64,000 bases of DNA, from positions 124,001-188,000 of the forward strand of contig NZ_JAGSOV010000035.1 of assembly GCF_023898865.1 (NCBI RefSeq), given 5' to 3'. The notes beneath the pieces are model-generated. The model had not been told where the DNA came from, did not search any database, and saw only the letters and a program-made list of their open reading frames with translations. Positions 36,367 to 45,043 of the stretch are shown piece after piece. Every line of letters begins with the position of its first letter. The stretch's first letter is position 1. Both the position numbers and the translations under genes were made by a program. The stretch is from Pseudonocardia humida (GTDB lineage Bacteria > Actinomycetota > Actinomycetes > Mycobacteriales > Pseudonocardiaceae).

Positions 36367-37290
36367 CTAGAAGTACCCCTCACGCTTGCGGTCCTCCATG
36401 GCGGCCTCCGACAGCCGGTCGTCGGCCCGGGTGGCGCCGCGCTCGGTCAGCCGGGACGCGGTGACCTCGTCGATGATCTGGTCGAGCGTCGAGGCGGTGG
36501 ACTCCACCGCGCCGGTGCAGGAGCCGTCGCCGACGGTCCGGTAGCGCACCGACCTGAGTTCCAGGCTCTCCGCGCCACGCGGTCCGCCCCACGGGCCCTC
36601 GGCCAGCCACATGCCGTCGCGGCGGAACACCTCGCGCTGGTGCGCGTAGTAGATCGAGGGCAGCTCGACGCCCTCGCGCTGGATGTAGCGCCACACGTCC
36701 AGCTCGGTCCAGTTGGAGATCGGGAACACCCGCACGTGCTCGCCCGCGGCGTGCCGTCCGTTGTAGAGGTTCCACAGCTCCGGGCGCTGGCTGCGCGGGT
36801 CCCAGCGGCCGAACGCGTCGCGCAGGCTGATGATGCGCTCCTTGGCGCGGGCGCGCTCCTCGTCGCGGCGCCCGCCCCCGAACACGGCGTCGAAGCGGTG
36901 CTCGTTGATGCTGTCGAGCAGCGGGACGGTCTGCAGCGGGTTGCGGGTGCCGTCGGGGCGCTCGGTGAGCCTGCCGTCGTCGATCCAGTCCTGGACGTGC
37001 GCGACGTGCAGGCGCAGCCCGAGGCGCGCGGCGAGCCGATCGCGGAAGTCGATGACCTCCGGGTAGTTGTGCCCGGTGTCCACGTGCAGCAGCGGGAACG
37101 GCACCGGGGCCGGGGCGAACGCCTTGACCGCGAGGTGCACCAGCAGCGTGGAGTCCTTGCCACCGGAGAACAGGATGACCGGGCGGTCGAACTCGCCTGC
37201 GACCTCGCGGAAGATGTGGATCGACTCGGACTCCAGCGCGTCGAGCGCGTCCCGGACGGCGGGGGCGGCGGGGCTGACGAAGGCGGTCAC
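36367..37290 (-). CDS. cysD: Sulfate adenylyltransferase subunit 2 (CysD)
   Basis: This 307-residue PP-loop ATPase has VILFSGGKDSTLLVHLAVKA near residue 40, HVDTGHNYPEVIDFRD, GGGRRDEERARAKER and FPISNWTELDVWRYI. It catalyses adenylylation of sulfate. The GTG at 37290 overlaps the cysH stop (GTGA), so cysH and cysD are coupled. The C-terminus ends EDRKREGYF, as in other CysD proteins. Confidence 0.95.
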   Translation of the reverse strand: MTAFVSPAAPAVRDALDALESESIHIFREVAGEFDRPVILFSGGKDSTLLVHLAVKAFAPAPVPFPLLHVDTGHNYPEVIDFRDRLAARLGLRLHVAHVQDWIDDGRLTERPDGTRNPLQTVPLLDSINEHRFDAVFGGGRRDEERARAKERIISLRDAFGRWDPRSQRPELWNLYNGRHAAGEHVRVFPISNWTELDVWRYIQREGVELPSIYYAHQREVFRRDGMWLAEGPWGGPRGAESLELRSVRYRTVGDGSCTGAVESTASTLDQIIDEVTASRLTERGATRADDRLSEAAMEDRKREGYF

Positions 37291-37991
37291 TGGACGTGCA
37301 GCCCGCACTCGATCTTGCCCGTGCCCGCCCAGCGGCCGCTGCGCGGGTCGGCGCCGGGCAGCGGCTTGGCCGTGCACGGCGCGCAGCCGATGCTCGGGTA
37401 GCCCTCCGCCACCAGCGGGTTGACCAGCACGCCGTGGGCGTCGATGTAGGCCTGCATCTCGTCGTCGCTCCACGCCGCCAGCGGGTTGATCTTGACCAGC
37501 CCGAACTTCTCGTCGTAGCTGATCAGCGGGGTGTTCGCCCTGGTCGGCGCCTCGACGCGGCGGACGCCGGTCACCCAGGCGTCGTAGCCGCTCAGCGTGC
37601 GCTCCAGTGGGGCGACCTTGCGCAGCGCGCAGCACCGGTTCGGGTCGCGGGCGAACAGGTCCTTGCCCAGGAGGCCGTCCTGCTGGGCGACCGTGTGCTC
37701 GGCCGTTGCGTCGACCATCCGCACGTCGTACACGTGCTCGACGGCGTCGCGGGTGCCGATGGTCTCGGCGAAGTGGTAGCCGGTCTCCAGGAACAGCACG
37801 TCGACGCCGGGCAGGGCCTTGGCGGCCAGGTCGACCAGCACGGCGTCCTGCATGTTCGACGCCACGATCAGCCGGCGGCCGAACGTCGCGGCGGCCCAGT
37901 CGAGCAGCCGGCCCGCGGTGGCGTCGGGGCCCAGCTCGGCCGCACCCCGCTCGGCGACTGCTCGAAGATCGGTCTCGGTCGCAACACTCAC
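37287..37991 (-). CDS. cysH: Assimilatory APS reductase (CysH, iron-sulfur type)
   Basis: This 234-residue protein has the PP-loop-like LIVASNMQDAVLVDLAAKA, the cluster cysteines CC in NRCCALRKV and CxxC in SIGCAPCTAKP, and the C-terminal catalytic ECGLH (C229). The CC...CxxC set binds a [4Fe-4S] cluster and marks APS reductases rather than PAPS reductases. The GTG at 37991 overlaps the stop of the small zinc-ribbon gene. It converts APS to sulfite, which sir then reduces. Confidence 0.94.
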   Translation of the reverse strand: MSVATETDLRAVAERGAAELGPDATAGRLLDWAAATFGRRLIVASNMQDAVLVDLAAKALPGVDVLFLETGYHFAETIGTRDAVEHVYDVRMVDATAEHTVAQQDGLLGKDLFARDPNRCCALRKVAPLERTLSGYDAWVTGVRRVEAPTRANTPLISYDEKFGLVKINPLAAWSDDEMQAYIDAHGVLVNPLVAEGYPSIGCAPCTAKPLPGADPRSGRWAGTGKIECGLHVQ

Positions 37992-38155
37992 TTCGACACC
38001 TCCGGGACTCCGATTCCGATCATCTTCACGGCGAAGGTCCGCAGGCAGCCCGCGCAGTACCAGGCGCCGTGCGGCACGCGCTCGGTCTGCTCGGCCGGGC
38101 GCAGGTCCTCCTCGCCGCAGTACGGGCAGTAGAAGGGCACCGCGCGCTCACTCAT
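37988..38155 (-). CDS. Small four-cysteine protein of the sulfate assimilation operon (SCO6101-like)
   Basis: This 55-residue ORF lies between sir and cysH. It contains FYCPYCGEEDLRP and WYCAGCLRAFAVKM, two CxxC knuckles about 23 residues apart that resemble a zinc ribbon or rubredoxin-like site. ATG 38155 is 9 bases after the sir stop, and its TGA overlaps the cysH GTG, so it sits in the coupled operon. A comparable small gene occurs between sir and cysH in Streptomyces. A role as an electron-transfer or assembly partner for Sir or CysH is possible but unproven. Confidence 0.82.
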   Translation of the reverse strand: MSERAVPFYCPYCGEEDLRPAEQTERVPHGAWYCAGCLRTFAVKMIGIGVPEVSK

Positions 38156-38164
38156 CCCGGGCCC

Positions 38165-39832
38165 TCATCGCAGGTCGGCCTCGTCGGCGCGCAGCACCCA
38201 CTGCGCGAACCGCTCGCCCTCGGTGCGCTGCTCGACGAACCGGCGCACGACCCGGTCGACGTACTCGCCCAGCTCGGCGCTGGTGACCTTGAGCCCGCGC
38301 AGCTTGCGGCCGAACCCGGCGTCCAGCCCGAGGCCGCCGCCCAGGTGCACCTGGAAGCCCTCCACCTGGTCGCCCGCGGCGTCGGTGACGATCTGGCCCT
38401 TGAGCCCGATGTCGGCGACCTGGGTGCGCGCGCAGGAGTTCGGGCAGCCGTTGAGGTGGATCGAGATCGGCACGTCGGGGTGCAGGTCGGCCAGGCGCTT
38501 CTCCAGGTCGTCGACCAGCCGGATGGCCCGCTCCTTGGTCTCGACGATGGCCAGCTTGCAGTACTCGATGCCGGTGCAGGCCATGGTCGAGCGCCGCCAC
38601 GGCGACGGCTCGGCCTGCAGGCCCAGCGTGTTGAGCCGGGCGACGAGCGCCTCGACGTTCTCGTCGGGCACGTCCAGCACCACGATCTTCTGCTGGGCGG
38701 TGAGCCGCACGCGGCCCGACCCGGCGGCCTCGGCCGCGTCGGCCAGGTCGATCAGGGTGCCGCCGGAGACCCGGCCCGACGCGGGCGCGACGCCGATGTA
38801 GTTGCGGCCGTCGACCTGCTTGTGCACGCCGACGTGGTCGATCGGGATCTCCGGGATGGCCGGCGCGGGCCCGTCGGCCAGCGGACGGCCGAGGTACTCC
38901 TCCTCCAGCACGCGGCGGAACTCCGCCGCGCCCCAGTCGGCGATCAGGAACTTGATCCGGGCGCGGTGGCGCAGGCGCCGGTAGCCGTAGTCGCGGAAGA
39001 TCGAGATGATCCCGGCCCACACGTCCGGGATGTCCTCCAGCGCCACCCAGGTGCCCAGCCGCTGAGCGATCTTCGGGTTGGTGGACAGCCCGCCGCCGAC
39101 CCAGACGTCGAAGCCGGGGCCGTGCTCGGGGTGCTCGACGCCGATGAACGAGACGTCGTTGACCTCGTGCGCGACGTCCTGCTGCCAGGAGATCGCGGTC
39201 TTGAACTTGCGCGGCAGGTTGGAGAACTCCGGGCTGCCGATGTAGCGGTCGAGGATGGTGTCGATCGCCCACGTGGGGTCGACCTCCTCGGCGGCCGAGA
39301 TGCCGGCCACCGGCGACCCGAGGATCACCCGCGGGGTGTCGCCGCAGGCCTCGGTGGTCAGCAGGCCCAGGCCCTCCAGCCGCTCCCAGATCGCCGGCAT
39401 GCTCTCGATCTCGATCCAGTGGTACTGGATGTTCTGCCGGTCGGTGACGTCGGCGGTGTCGCGGGCGTGGTCGCGGGAGATCTCCCCGACCGCGCGCAGC
39501 TGCTCTGTGGTCAGCGCGCCGCCGTCGATGCGCACGCGCAGCATGAAGTACCGGTCGTCGAGCTCCTCGGGCTCCAGCGCCGCGGTGCGCCCGCCGTCGA
39601 TGCCCGGCTTGCGCTGGGTGTAGAGCCCCCACCAGCGCATCCGGCCGCGCAGGTCGGCCGGGTCGATCGAGTCGAACCCGCGCTTGGCGTAGACGTTCTC
39701 GATCCGCGCGCGGACGTTGAGCCCGTCGTCGTCCTTCTTGGTGCGCTCGTTGGGGTTCAGCGGCTCGCGGTGGCCGAGCTTCCACTGGCCCTCGCCGCGC
39801 TTGCGCTTGACCGGCTGGTTGCTGGGGGGCAA
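38165..39832 (-). CDS. sir: Ferredoxin-dependent sulfite reductase
   Basis: This 555-residue siroheme enzyme has the two repeated ferrite-reductase halves and the cluster cysteines in MACTGIEYC and NGCPNSCAR. The N-terminal DRYFMLRVRIDGGALTTEQL and DRQNIQYHWI fit the assimilatory sulfite/nitrite reductase family. TTG 39832 was chosen because GGAGG lies 7 nt upstream (CGGAGGCACCCC). An N-terminal segment PVKRKRGEGQWKLGH precedes the fold. Neighbours cysH, cysD and cysN point to sulfite rather than nitrite. Confidence 0.93.
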   Translation of the reverse strand: MPPSNQPVKRKRGEGQWKLGHREPLNPNERTKKDDDGLNVRARIENVYAKRGFDSIDPADLRGRMRWWGLYTQRKPGIDGGRTAALEPEELDDRYFMLRVRIDGGALTTEQLRAVGEISRDHARDTADVTDRQNIQYHWIEIESMPAIWERLEGLGLLTTEACGDTPRVILGSPVAGISAAEEVDPTWAIDTILDRYIGSPEFSNLPRKFKTAISWQQDVAHEVNDVSFIGVEHPEHGPGFDVWVGGGLSTNPKIAQRLGTWVALEDIPDVWAGIISIFRDYGYRRLRHRARIKFLIADWGAAEFRRVLEEEYLGRPLADGPAPAIPEIPIDHVGVHKQVDGRNYIGVAPASGRVSGGTLIDLADAAEAAGSGRVRLTAQQKIVVLDVPDENVEALVARLNTLGLQAEPSPWRRSTMACTGIEYCKLAIVETKERAIRLVDDLEKRLADLHPDVPISIHLNGCPNSCARTQVADIGLKGQIVTDAAGDQVEGFQVHLGGGLGLDAGFGRKLRGLKVTSAELGEYVDRVVRRFVEQRTEGERFAQWVLRADEADLR

Positions 39833-39920
39833 GGGGTGCCTCCGGGTGGCGTGCGGCACGCGACGGCGCGCGGCCGGTGGCCGGGTTGTGGTGGGGTCGG
39901 TCGGCTGGGGTCGAGAAGGC

Positions 39921-40001
39921 TCAGCGCCGACAGAGCGCGCTGCTGACCCGGTGCAGGTCGACGTGGCGACGGGCCACGAGACGCAGGGTGAGCGCGGACA
40001 T
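39921..40001 (-). CDS. Cysteine-type leader peptide upstream of sir operon
   Basis: A 26-codon ORF on the reverse strand from ATG 40001 contains LVARRHVDLHRVSSALCRR before TGA. It matches the RRHVDL-R-S-C leader pattern. It ends 88 bases before the sir TTG. Translation of the Cys codon near its end could couple cysteine supply to expression of the whole sir-cysN operon. The mechanism is inferred. Confidence 0.82.
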   Translation of the reverse strand: MSALTLRLVARRHVDLHRVSSALCRR

Positions 40002-40063
40002 GGGCCCCAGCGTGCCACCTGTCCGGTCAGCGATCCACGGGCGTCCGCATGCTGGGAGGGGAT

Positions 40064-40891
40064 TCACACGAGCTCGCCCGGCGGGCGCCCTGGCGGCTCC
40101 AGCTCCGCCAGCACGCCGTAGTGGTCGCTGGCCTGCACCTCGCCCACCGGCCCGGCCAGGACCAGCTCGCAGGAGCGCACCCGCAGGGTCGGGCCGTGCT
40201 CCTCGCCGCGCACCAGCACGTAGTCGATCCGCCGCGGCCGCACCAGCGGCATGGACCCGTCGCGGACCAGCGTGTTCCGCGGGGTGAACGTGTGGCCGGG
40301 CTCGTCGCCGCGGACGCTCTCCCAGGCGTCGTGGTAGGCGGCGCTCGTGCCGTCGAGCGACTGGCGGCCGGTGAGGAACCGGACGCTGGCCGCGTCCGGG
40401 GTGGCGTCCAGGTCACCGAGCAGCACCACGTGCGCGGGGCGCTCGGCCACCAGGTCCTCGACCGCGCGGGCCACGGCGACGGCCTGGCGCTCCCGCACGG
40501 CCTCCCGGTCGATCGGCCAGACCGGCTTGTGGTGCACCACGAGCAGCGGCCCGATCGGCGGTGGGGCCAGCACCTCGGCGGCCACCGCCCCGGTCCACGG
40601 CAGCACCGCGGTGGCCGCGCCGAGGTGCAGGTCGATGTGGTGCACCGCGCCGAACGGCCAGCGGCTCACCAGTTCCGCCCCGACCGGGTCGTCCGGGTCG
40701 GTGCTGCGGTGGCGGACCGCGTGCCTGCCCGGCCCGAGCAGGTCGGCGGCCTGGCCCGGCTCGACCTCCTGCAGGGCGGCGACGTCCGGGTCGAGCCGGT
40801 GCAGCTCGGCGCGCAGCACGTCGCGGCGGGCGGCGTAGTCCACGTACGCGGGGGCGAGTGTGTTGAAGGTCAGCACGCGCAGGGTGGCCAC
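40064..40891 (-). CDS. Endonuclease/exonuclease/phosphatase (EEP) family protein
   Basis: This 275-residue protein has RVLTFNTLAPAYVDYAARRD, AALQEVEP (metal-binding Glu), HVVLLGDLDATPDA and QASDHYGVLAEL (catalytic Asp-His), the ordered EEP motifs. There is no signal peptide, so it acts in the cytoplasm. Substrates in this superfamily include nucleic acids and phosphoesters. It is divergent from hemW, with starts 37 bases apart. Confidence 0.85.
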   Translation of the reverse strand: MATLRVLTFNTLAPAYVDYAARRDVLRAELHRLDPDVAALQEVEPGQAADLLGPGRHAVRHRSTDPDDPVGAELVSRWPFGAVHHIDLHLGAATAVLPWTGAVAAEVLAPPPIGPLLVVHHKPVWPIDREAVRERQAVAVARAVEDLVAERPAHVVLLGDLDATPDAASVRFLTGRQSLDGTSAAYHDAWESVRGDEPGHTFTPRNTLVRDGSMPLVRPRRIDYVLVRGEEHGPTLRVRSCELVLAGPVGEVQASDHYGVLAELEPPGRPPGELV

Positions 40892-40928
40892 CGGTCGGAT
40901 CCTGCCGGACGCGCCTACCCTGGATGCG

Positions 40929-42086
40929 GTGCTGCCGCCCTTCGGGATCTACGTCCACGTGCCGTTCTGCGCGGCCCGCTGCGGCTACTGCGACTTCAAC
41001 ACCTACACCGCCGCGGAACTGGGCGGGGCGCCCGACGGCTCCGGCGCCTCCCCGGACGGCTGGCTGGCGGCCGTGCGCCGCGAGCTCGACCTCGCCGCGG
41101 CCACCGTCGGGCCGCGCCCGGTCGACACCGTCTTCGTCGGCGGCGGGACGCCCTCGCTGATCGGGGCGGAGCGGCTCGGCGCCGTGCTCGGCGCGATCCG
41201 CTCGACGTTCGGCCTGGCCCCCGGGGCCGAGGTGACCACCGAGTCCAACCCCGAGTCCACCTCGCCGGAGTTCTTCGCCGGGCTGGTCGAGGCCGGGTTC
41301 ACCCGGGTGTCGCTGGGCATGCAGTCCGCCGCCCCGCACGTCCTGCGCATCCTCGACCGGCGCCACACGCCGGGGCGGGCCGTCGCCGCGGCCCGGGAGG
41401 CCCGCGCCGCCGGGCTCGCGCACGTCAACCTCGACCTCATCTACAGCACCCCCGGCGAGACCGACGACGACCTGCGCGGCTCCCTCGACGCCGTCCTGGA
41501 GGCCGGGGTCGACCACGTCTCGGCGTACTCGCTGATCGTCGAGGACGGCACCGCGATGGCCCGCAAGGTCTCCCGCGGCGAGCTCCCGATGCCCGACGAC
41601 GACGTCGCGGCCGCCCGCTACGAGATGATCGACGACCGGCTCGCCGCCGCCGGTTTCGCCTGGTACGAGGTGTCCAACTGGGCGACGACCGCCGAGGCGG
41701 CCTGCCGGCACAACCTCGGCTACTGGCTCGACGGCGACTGGTGGGGGCTGGGCCCCGGCGCGCACTCGCACCTGGCCGGCACCCGCTGGTGGAACGTCAA
41801 GCACCCGGCCCGCTACGCCGCCGCGCTGGCCGCCGGGGGCACCCCGGAGGCCGACCGCGAGCTGCTCACCGAGGGCGAGCGGCACACCGAGCGGGTGATG
41901 CTGCGGCTGCGGCTGGCCTCCGGGCTCCCGCTCGACCTGCTCGACCGGGCCGGGCGCGCGGCCGCCGAGCGGGCCGCGGCCGACGGGCTGCTCGTCGTCG
42001 ACGGGGGGCGCGCGGTGCTGACCCGGCGCGGTCGGCTGCTGGCCGACGGCGTCGTGCACGCGCTGCTCGCCGGAGCGCCCGCGTGA
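40929..42086 (+). CDS. hemW: Radical SAM heme chaperone HemW
   Basis: This 385-residue protein has FGIYVHVPFCAARCGYCDFN with cysteines at 14, 18 and 21, then VFVGGGTPSLI, ESNPEST and SLGMQSAAPHVL. The short N-terminus and Cys motif followed by DF fit HemW rather than the oxygen-independent coproporphyrinogen oxidase HemN. HemW delivers heme to respiratory proteins. The GTG at 40929 precedes LPPFGIYVHVPFC. In mycobacteria the gene named hemN occupies this position upstream of hrcA. Confidence 0.9.
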   Translation: MLPPFGIYVHVPFCAARCGYCDFNTYTAAELGGAPDGSGASPDGWLAAVRRELDLAAATVGPRPVDTVFVGGGTPSLIGAERLGAVLGAIRSTFGLAPGAEVTTESNPESTSPEFFAGLVEAGFTRVSLGMQSAAPHVLRILDRRHTPGRAVAAAREARAAGLAHVNLDLIYSTPGETDDDLRGSLDAVLEAGVDHVSAYSLIVEDGTAMARKVSRGELPMPDDDVAAARYEMIDDRLAAAGFAWYEVSNWATTAEAACRHNLGYWLDGDWWGLGPGAHSHLAGTRWWNVKHPARYAAALAAGGTPEADRELLTEGERHTERVMLRLRLASGLPLDLLDRAGRAAAERAAADGLLVVDGGRAVLTRRGRLLADGVVHALLAGAPA

Positions 42087-42198
42087 CGCCGCCCCACCCC
42101 CCGTCCCCTCCGCCCCTCGCCCCTCCGCCCCTCGCCCCCCGCCCGGTTCCTGAACCTCGCGGCGGGGGTGGCCGGGGGCCCGACGGGACGGCACGGCG
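42087..42198. other. C-rich low-complexity gap
   Basis: This gap holds repeated CCCCTCGCCCCTCCG units around 42105-42140, an almost pure pyrimidine strand on the + side. It may be prone to unusual structure. No gene is seen. Confidence 0.4.
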
Positions 42199-42999
42199 GT
42201 GAGCCCGCGACGGCGGGTGCTCGTGCTGCTGCTGGCCGCGGTCGTCGCGGTGGCGGCGGTGGTCGTGGGGGTGCGCTGGGTCGTGGGGCTGGGGCCGTCG
42301 ATCGACCCCGACTCCCGGCCCGACCAGGCCGCGCTCGGGCCCGTCCTGTTGGTGCCCGGGTACGGCGGGTCGCGGGAGAGCCTGGGCGCGCTGGCCGCGC
42401 GAATCGAGGCGACCGGGCGCGAGGCCGAGGTCCTCACCTTGGCCGGCGACGGCACCGGCGACCTGGCCGCCCAGGTGGAGGTGCTCGACGAGGCCGTCGA
42501 CGACCGGCTCGCCGCCGGCGCACCCTCCGTCGACGTCGTTGGCTACTCGGCGGGCGGGGTGGTCGCCGGGCTGTGGGTCGCCCGTGCGGACGGGGCGGCC
42601 AGGGCCCGCCGGGTCGTCACCCTCGGCTCGCCGCTCAACGGCACGACCGTGGCCGCCGCGGGCGCGGCCTCGGCCCCGGACGCCTGCCCCGTCGCCTGCC
42701 GGCAGCTGGCGCCGGGCAGCGCGGAGCTGGCCGAGCTGGCCAGGGCCGGGGTGGGTGGCGCGCTGCCGTGGCTGTCGATCTGGACCGCCGACGACCAGAC
42801 CGTCACCCCACCCGACTCGGCGCGGCTGGCCGGCGCGGTCAACGTCGAGCTGCAGTCGGTGTGCGCGACGTCCCGCGTCGCCCACTCGGGCCTGCCCACC
42901 GACCAGGCCGTCACCGGTCTGGTGCTGCGCGGCATCTCCGCCGACCCGCTCGCCCCGCCCACCGACTGCGCCGCGCTCCGCGCCGCCGCAACCGGCTGA
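42199..42999 (+). CDS. Membrane-anchored or secreted alpha/beta-hydrolase (lipase-like)
   Basis: This 266-residue protein has a signal-anchor-like hydrophobic segment at residues 6-28 (VLVLLLAAVVAVAAVVVG), then VLLVPGYGGSRES (oxyanion region), VDVVGYSAGGVVAGL with the nucleophile serine, and an aspartate/histidine pair in WTADDQTVTPP and VAHSGLPTD. It resembles bacterial triacylglycerol lipase-like esterases. Four cysteines may form disulfides outside the membrane. Substrate unknown. Confidence 0.8.
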   Translation: MSPRRRVLVLLLAAVVAVAAVVVGVRWVVGLGPSIDPDSRPDQAALGPVLLVPGYGGSRESLGALAARIEATGREAEVLTLAGDGTGDLAAQVEVLDEAVDDRLAAGAPSVDVVGYSAGGVVAGLWVARADGAARARRVVTLGSPLNGTTVAAAGAASAPDACPVACRQLAPGSAELAELARAGVGGALPWLSIWTADDQTVTPPDSARLAGAVNVELQSVCATSRVAHSGLPTDQAVTGLVLRGISADPLAPPTDCAALRAAATG

Positions 43000-43009
43000 C
43001 CCGCCGCTC

Positions 43010-43083
43010 CCCGTCCACCCGTCCCCGCCCACCCCACCCGCCCCCGCCCACCCCACCCGCCCCCGCCCACCCCGCCCGCCCCC
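43010..43083 (+). repeat. C-rich tandem repeat, about 20-bp period
   Basis: CCCGCCCACCCCACCCGCCC recurs about three times between the lipase stop and the palindrome. It is intergenic and non-coding on both strands as far as I can see. Confidence 0.75.
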
Positions 43084-43085
43084 CA

Positions 43086-43138
43086 GTCAGGAAAGCCACC
43101 ATCAGGACGCCAGGTGTCCTGATGGTGGCTTTCCTGAC
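43086..43138. repeat. Perfect 23-bp inverted repeat between convergent genes
   Basis: GTCAGGAAAGCCACCATCAG at 43086-43105 continues for 3 more bases and is matched exactly by the complementary arm at 43116-43138, with a 7-nt loop GCCAGGT. The stem is AT-richer than its surroundings. It can terminate both the lipase and the ABC permease transcripts. Confidence 0.85.
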
Positions 43139-43205
43139 ACGGGGCCGAGGGAGTGCCGGGGCCGAGGGAGTGCCGGTGCCAACCGAGCTGCCAACCGAGC
43201 TGCCG
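43139..43205 (+). repeat. Short direct repeats after the palindrome
   Basis: GGGCCGAGGGAGTGCCGG occurs twice in tandem, followed by a 14-bp unit CCAACCGAGCTG with two extra bases, also twice, and a related CCGGCCGAGTGCCGG. Together with the preceding tandem repeat and palindrome these fill almost the whole intergenic space. Confidence 0.7.
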
Positions 43206-43242
43206 GCCGAGTGCCGGCTGCGCGAGACCCGCCGGCCCGCGC

Positions 43243-44073
43243 TCAGCTCGTGACGTCCTTGGTGGCGAAGTTGGCCCAGGCGGCGCCGAAGGCCACCGAG
43301 ATCCAGCCGAGCTGCACGAGCGCGCCGCGCCGGATCGACGGCCAGAGGACCGGGTCGCGGTAGAGGTCGATCCAGGCCAGCCAGTGGGTGGTGGGCAGGA
43401 ATGTGCGGATTGCGGCGGCGGCGTCGAGCGGCAGCAGCACCGCGCTCGTGACGACCACCGCGAGCACGCCGAGGGCGGCGGCCAGCGGGGAGTCGGTCAG
43501 GGTGGAGAAGAACAGCCCGAGCGCGCCCAGCGTGAGCATGCACAGCGCCAGGTAGGCGACCGTGCCGGCGGTCCGGACGAGCAGCTGGGCCGGCGTGAGG
43601 ACCGCCCCGGACAGCGACGCGATCCCGCCCCCGCCGCCGAGGGTGGCATCGGGCCCGAACCCGAACGCCGCCACCCCGACCAGGTAGCCCGTCACCGTCA
43701 CCAGCAGCACGGCCAGCAGCACGAACGCCGTCACCGAGACCAGCTTCGCGACCAGCAGCCGCAGCCGTCCGACCGGCCGGGCCAGCAGGTAGCGCAGGGT
43801 GCCCGCGCTCGCCTCACCGGCGATCGCGTCGCCGGCGACGACGGCCACCGTGATCGGCAGGAACACCGGCAGCACCAGGGCCAGCGCCGCGGCCGGGAAC
43901 AGCTGCCCGTTCGACACCACCGCCGACAGGAACGCCCCGCCCCGGCCCGGCGCCGGCGCGAGCCGGGTGGTCGCCAGCAGCACCGCGACCAGCGCGGGCA
44001 GCGCGCACAGCAGCGTCCAGCACAGCCACACCCGCCGCCTGCGCAGCATGAGCGCCAGCTCGACCCGGATCAC
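43243..44073 (-). CDS. ABC-2 type transporter permease
   Basis: This 276-residue permease has about six membrane segments (residues 20-35, 60-85, 100-130, 145-170, 180-210 and 245-262) and SAGTLRYLLARPVGRLRLLV, the cytoplasmic loop motif of ABC-2 permeases. GTG 44073 begins IRVELALMLRRRRVW. It follows the ATPase gene by 37 bases and belongs to the RseB-like operon. Confidence 0.85.
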   Translation of the reverse strand: MIRVELALMLRRRRVWLCWTLLCALPALVAVLLATTRLAPAPGRGGAFLSAVVSNGQLFPAAALALVLPVFLPITVAVVAGDAIAGEASAGTLRYLLARPVGRLRLLVAKLVSVTAFVLLAVLLVTVTGYLVGVAAFGFGPDATLGGGGGIASLSGAVLTPAQLLVRTAGTVAYLALCMLTLGALGLFFSTLTDSPLAAALGVLAVVVTSAVLLPLDAAAAIRTFLPTTHWLAWIDLYRDPVLWPSIRRGALVQLGWISVAFGAAWANFATKDVTS

Positions 44074-44110
44074 CCGCGCCTCCGGTACCCGTGCGCCACG
44101 GTCAGGACCC

Positions 44111-45043
44111 TCACGTCCGACCTCCGTCGACCTGGTCGGAACCGGCGCCGGTGGACTCCAGCACCACCTGTTCGAGGCTGCGCCGCTGCGCGGTCAGCCC
44201 GGTGACCGCGATCCCGGCCGCGACGAGCCGGGCGTTCAGCTCGGCGGGATCGTCGCCGCGCACGACCAGCTCGTCGCCGTCGCGGCCGACGACCTGCCCG
44301 TCCAGCAGCCCGACGACCGCGGCCGGGTCGGGCGTGCGGACGAGCACGCGCCCGGTCGGGGCCCGCAGGACGTCGAGGTCCTCGGTCAGCACGAGCCGCC
44401 CGCGGTCCATCACGCCGACCCGCGTGCAGAGGGCCTCCACCTCGCTGAGCAGGTGGCTGGACAGCACCACGGTGGTGCCGGCGGCGTTCAGCTCGACCAG
44501 CAGCTCGCGCACGTCGTTGATGCCGCGCGGGTCGAGCCCGTTGGTCGGCTCGTCGAGCAGCAGCAGCTCCGGGCCGCGCAGCAGCGCGGCGGCGATGCCC
44601 AGGCGCTGGCGCATGCCCAGCGAGTAGGCCCGCACCGGGCGCCGGTCGACGGCCCCGAGCCCGACCCGCCGCAGGACCTCCTCGACGCGGTCGCGCCGAC
44701 CGCGCCGGCGCGAGCCGCGCCCGGCGGCGTCGAGCAGCCGCAGGTTGTCCCGCCCGGACAGGTGCGGCCAGGCCGCCGGTCCCTCCACCAGCGCGCCGAC
44801 CCTGGGCAGCACCGCCCCCGCCCCGCGCGGCATCGGCCGGTCGAGCAGCCGCACCGTCCCCGACGTCGGGTGCACCAGCCCGAGCAGCATCCGCACCAGG
44901 GTCGTCTTGCCGGAGCCGTTCGGCCCGAGCAGCCCGAACCGGACGCCCCGCGGCACCGCGAGGTCGACCCCGTCGACGGCGGTGACCCGGCCGAACCGCT
45001 TGGTCAGCCCCTCGGTGACGATCACGGTGTCGGTCGCGGGCAT
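44111..45043 (-). CDS. ABC transporter ATP-binding protein
   Basis: This 310-residue ATPase has Walker A LLGPNGSGKTTLVRML near residue 40, signature YSLGMRQRLGIAAALL, Walker B LLLLDEPTNGLDP and H-loop VLSSHLLSEV. A C-terminal tail of about 85 residues follows, as in CcmA-type exporters. The ATG at 45043 shares one base with the stop of the RseB-like lipoprotein gene. It works with the ABC-2 permease just downstream. Confidence 0.9.
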   Translation of the reverse strand: MPATDTVIVTEGLTKRFGRVTAVDGVDLAVPRGVRFGLLGPNGSGKTTLVRMLLGLVHPTSGTVRLLDRPMPRGAGAVLPRVGALVEGPAAWPHLSGRDNLRLLDAAGRGSRRRGRRDRVEEVLRRVGLGAVDRRPVRAYSLGMRQRLGIAAALLRGPELLLLDEPTNGLDPRGINDVRELLVELNAAGTTVVLSSHLLSEVEALCTRVGVMDRGRLVLTEDLDVLRAPTGRVLVRTPDPAAVVGLLDGQVVGRDGDELVVRGDDPAELNARLVAAGIAVTGLTAQRRSLEQVVLESTGAGSDQVDGGRT

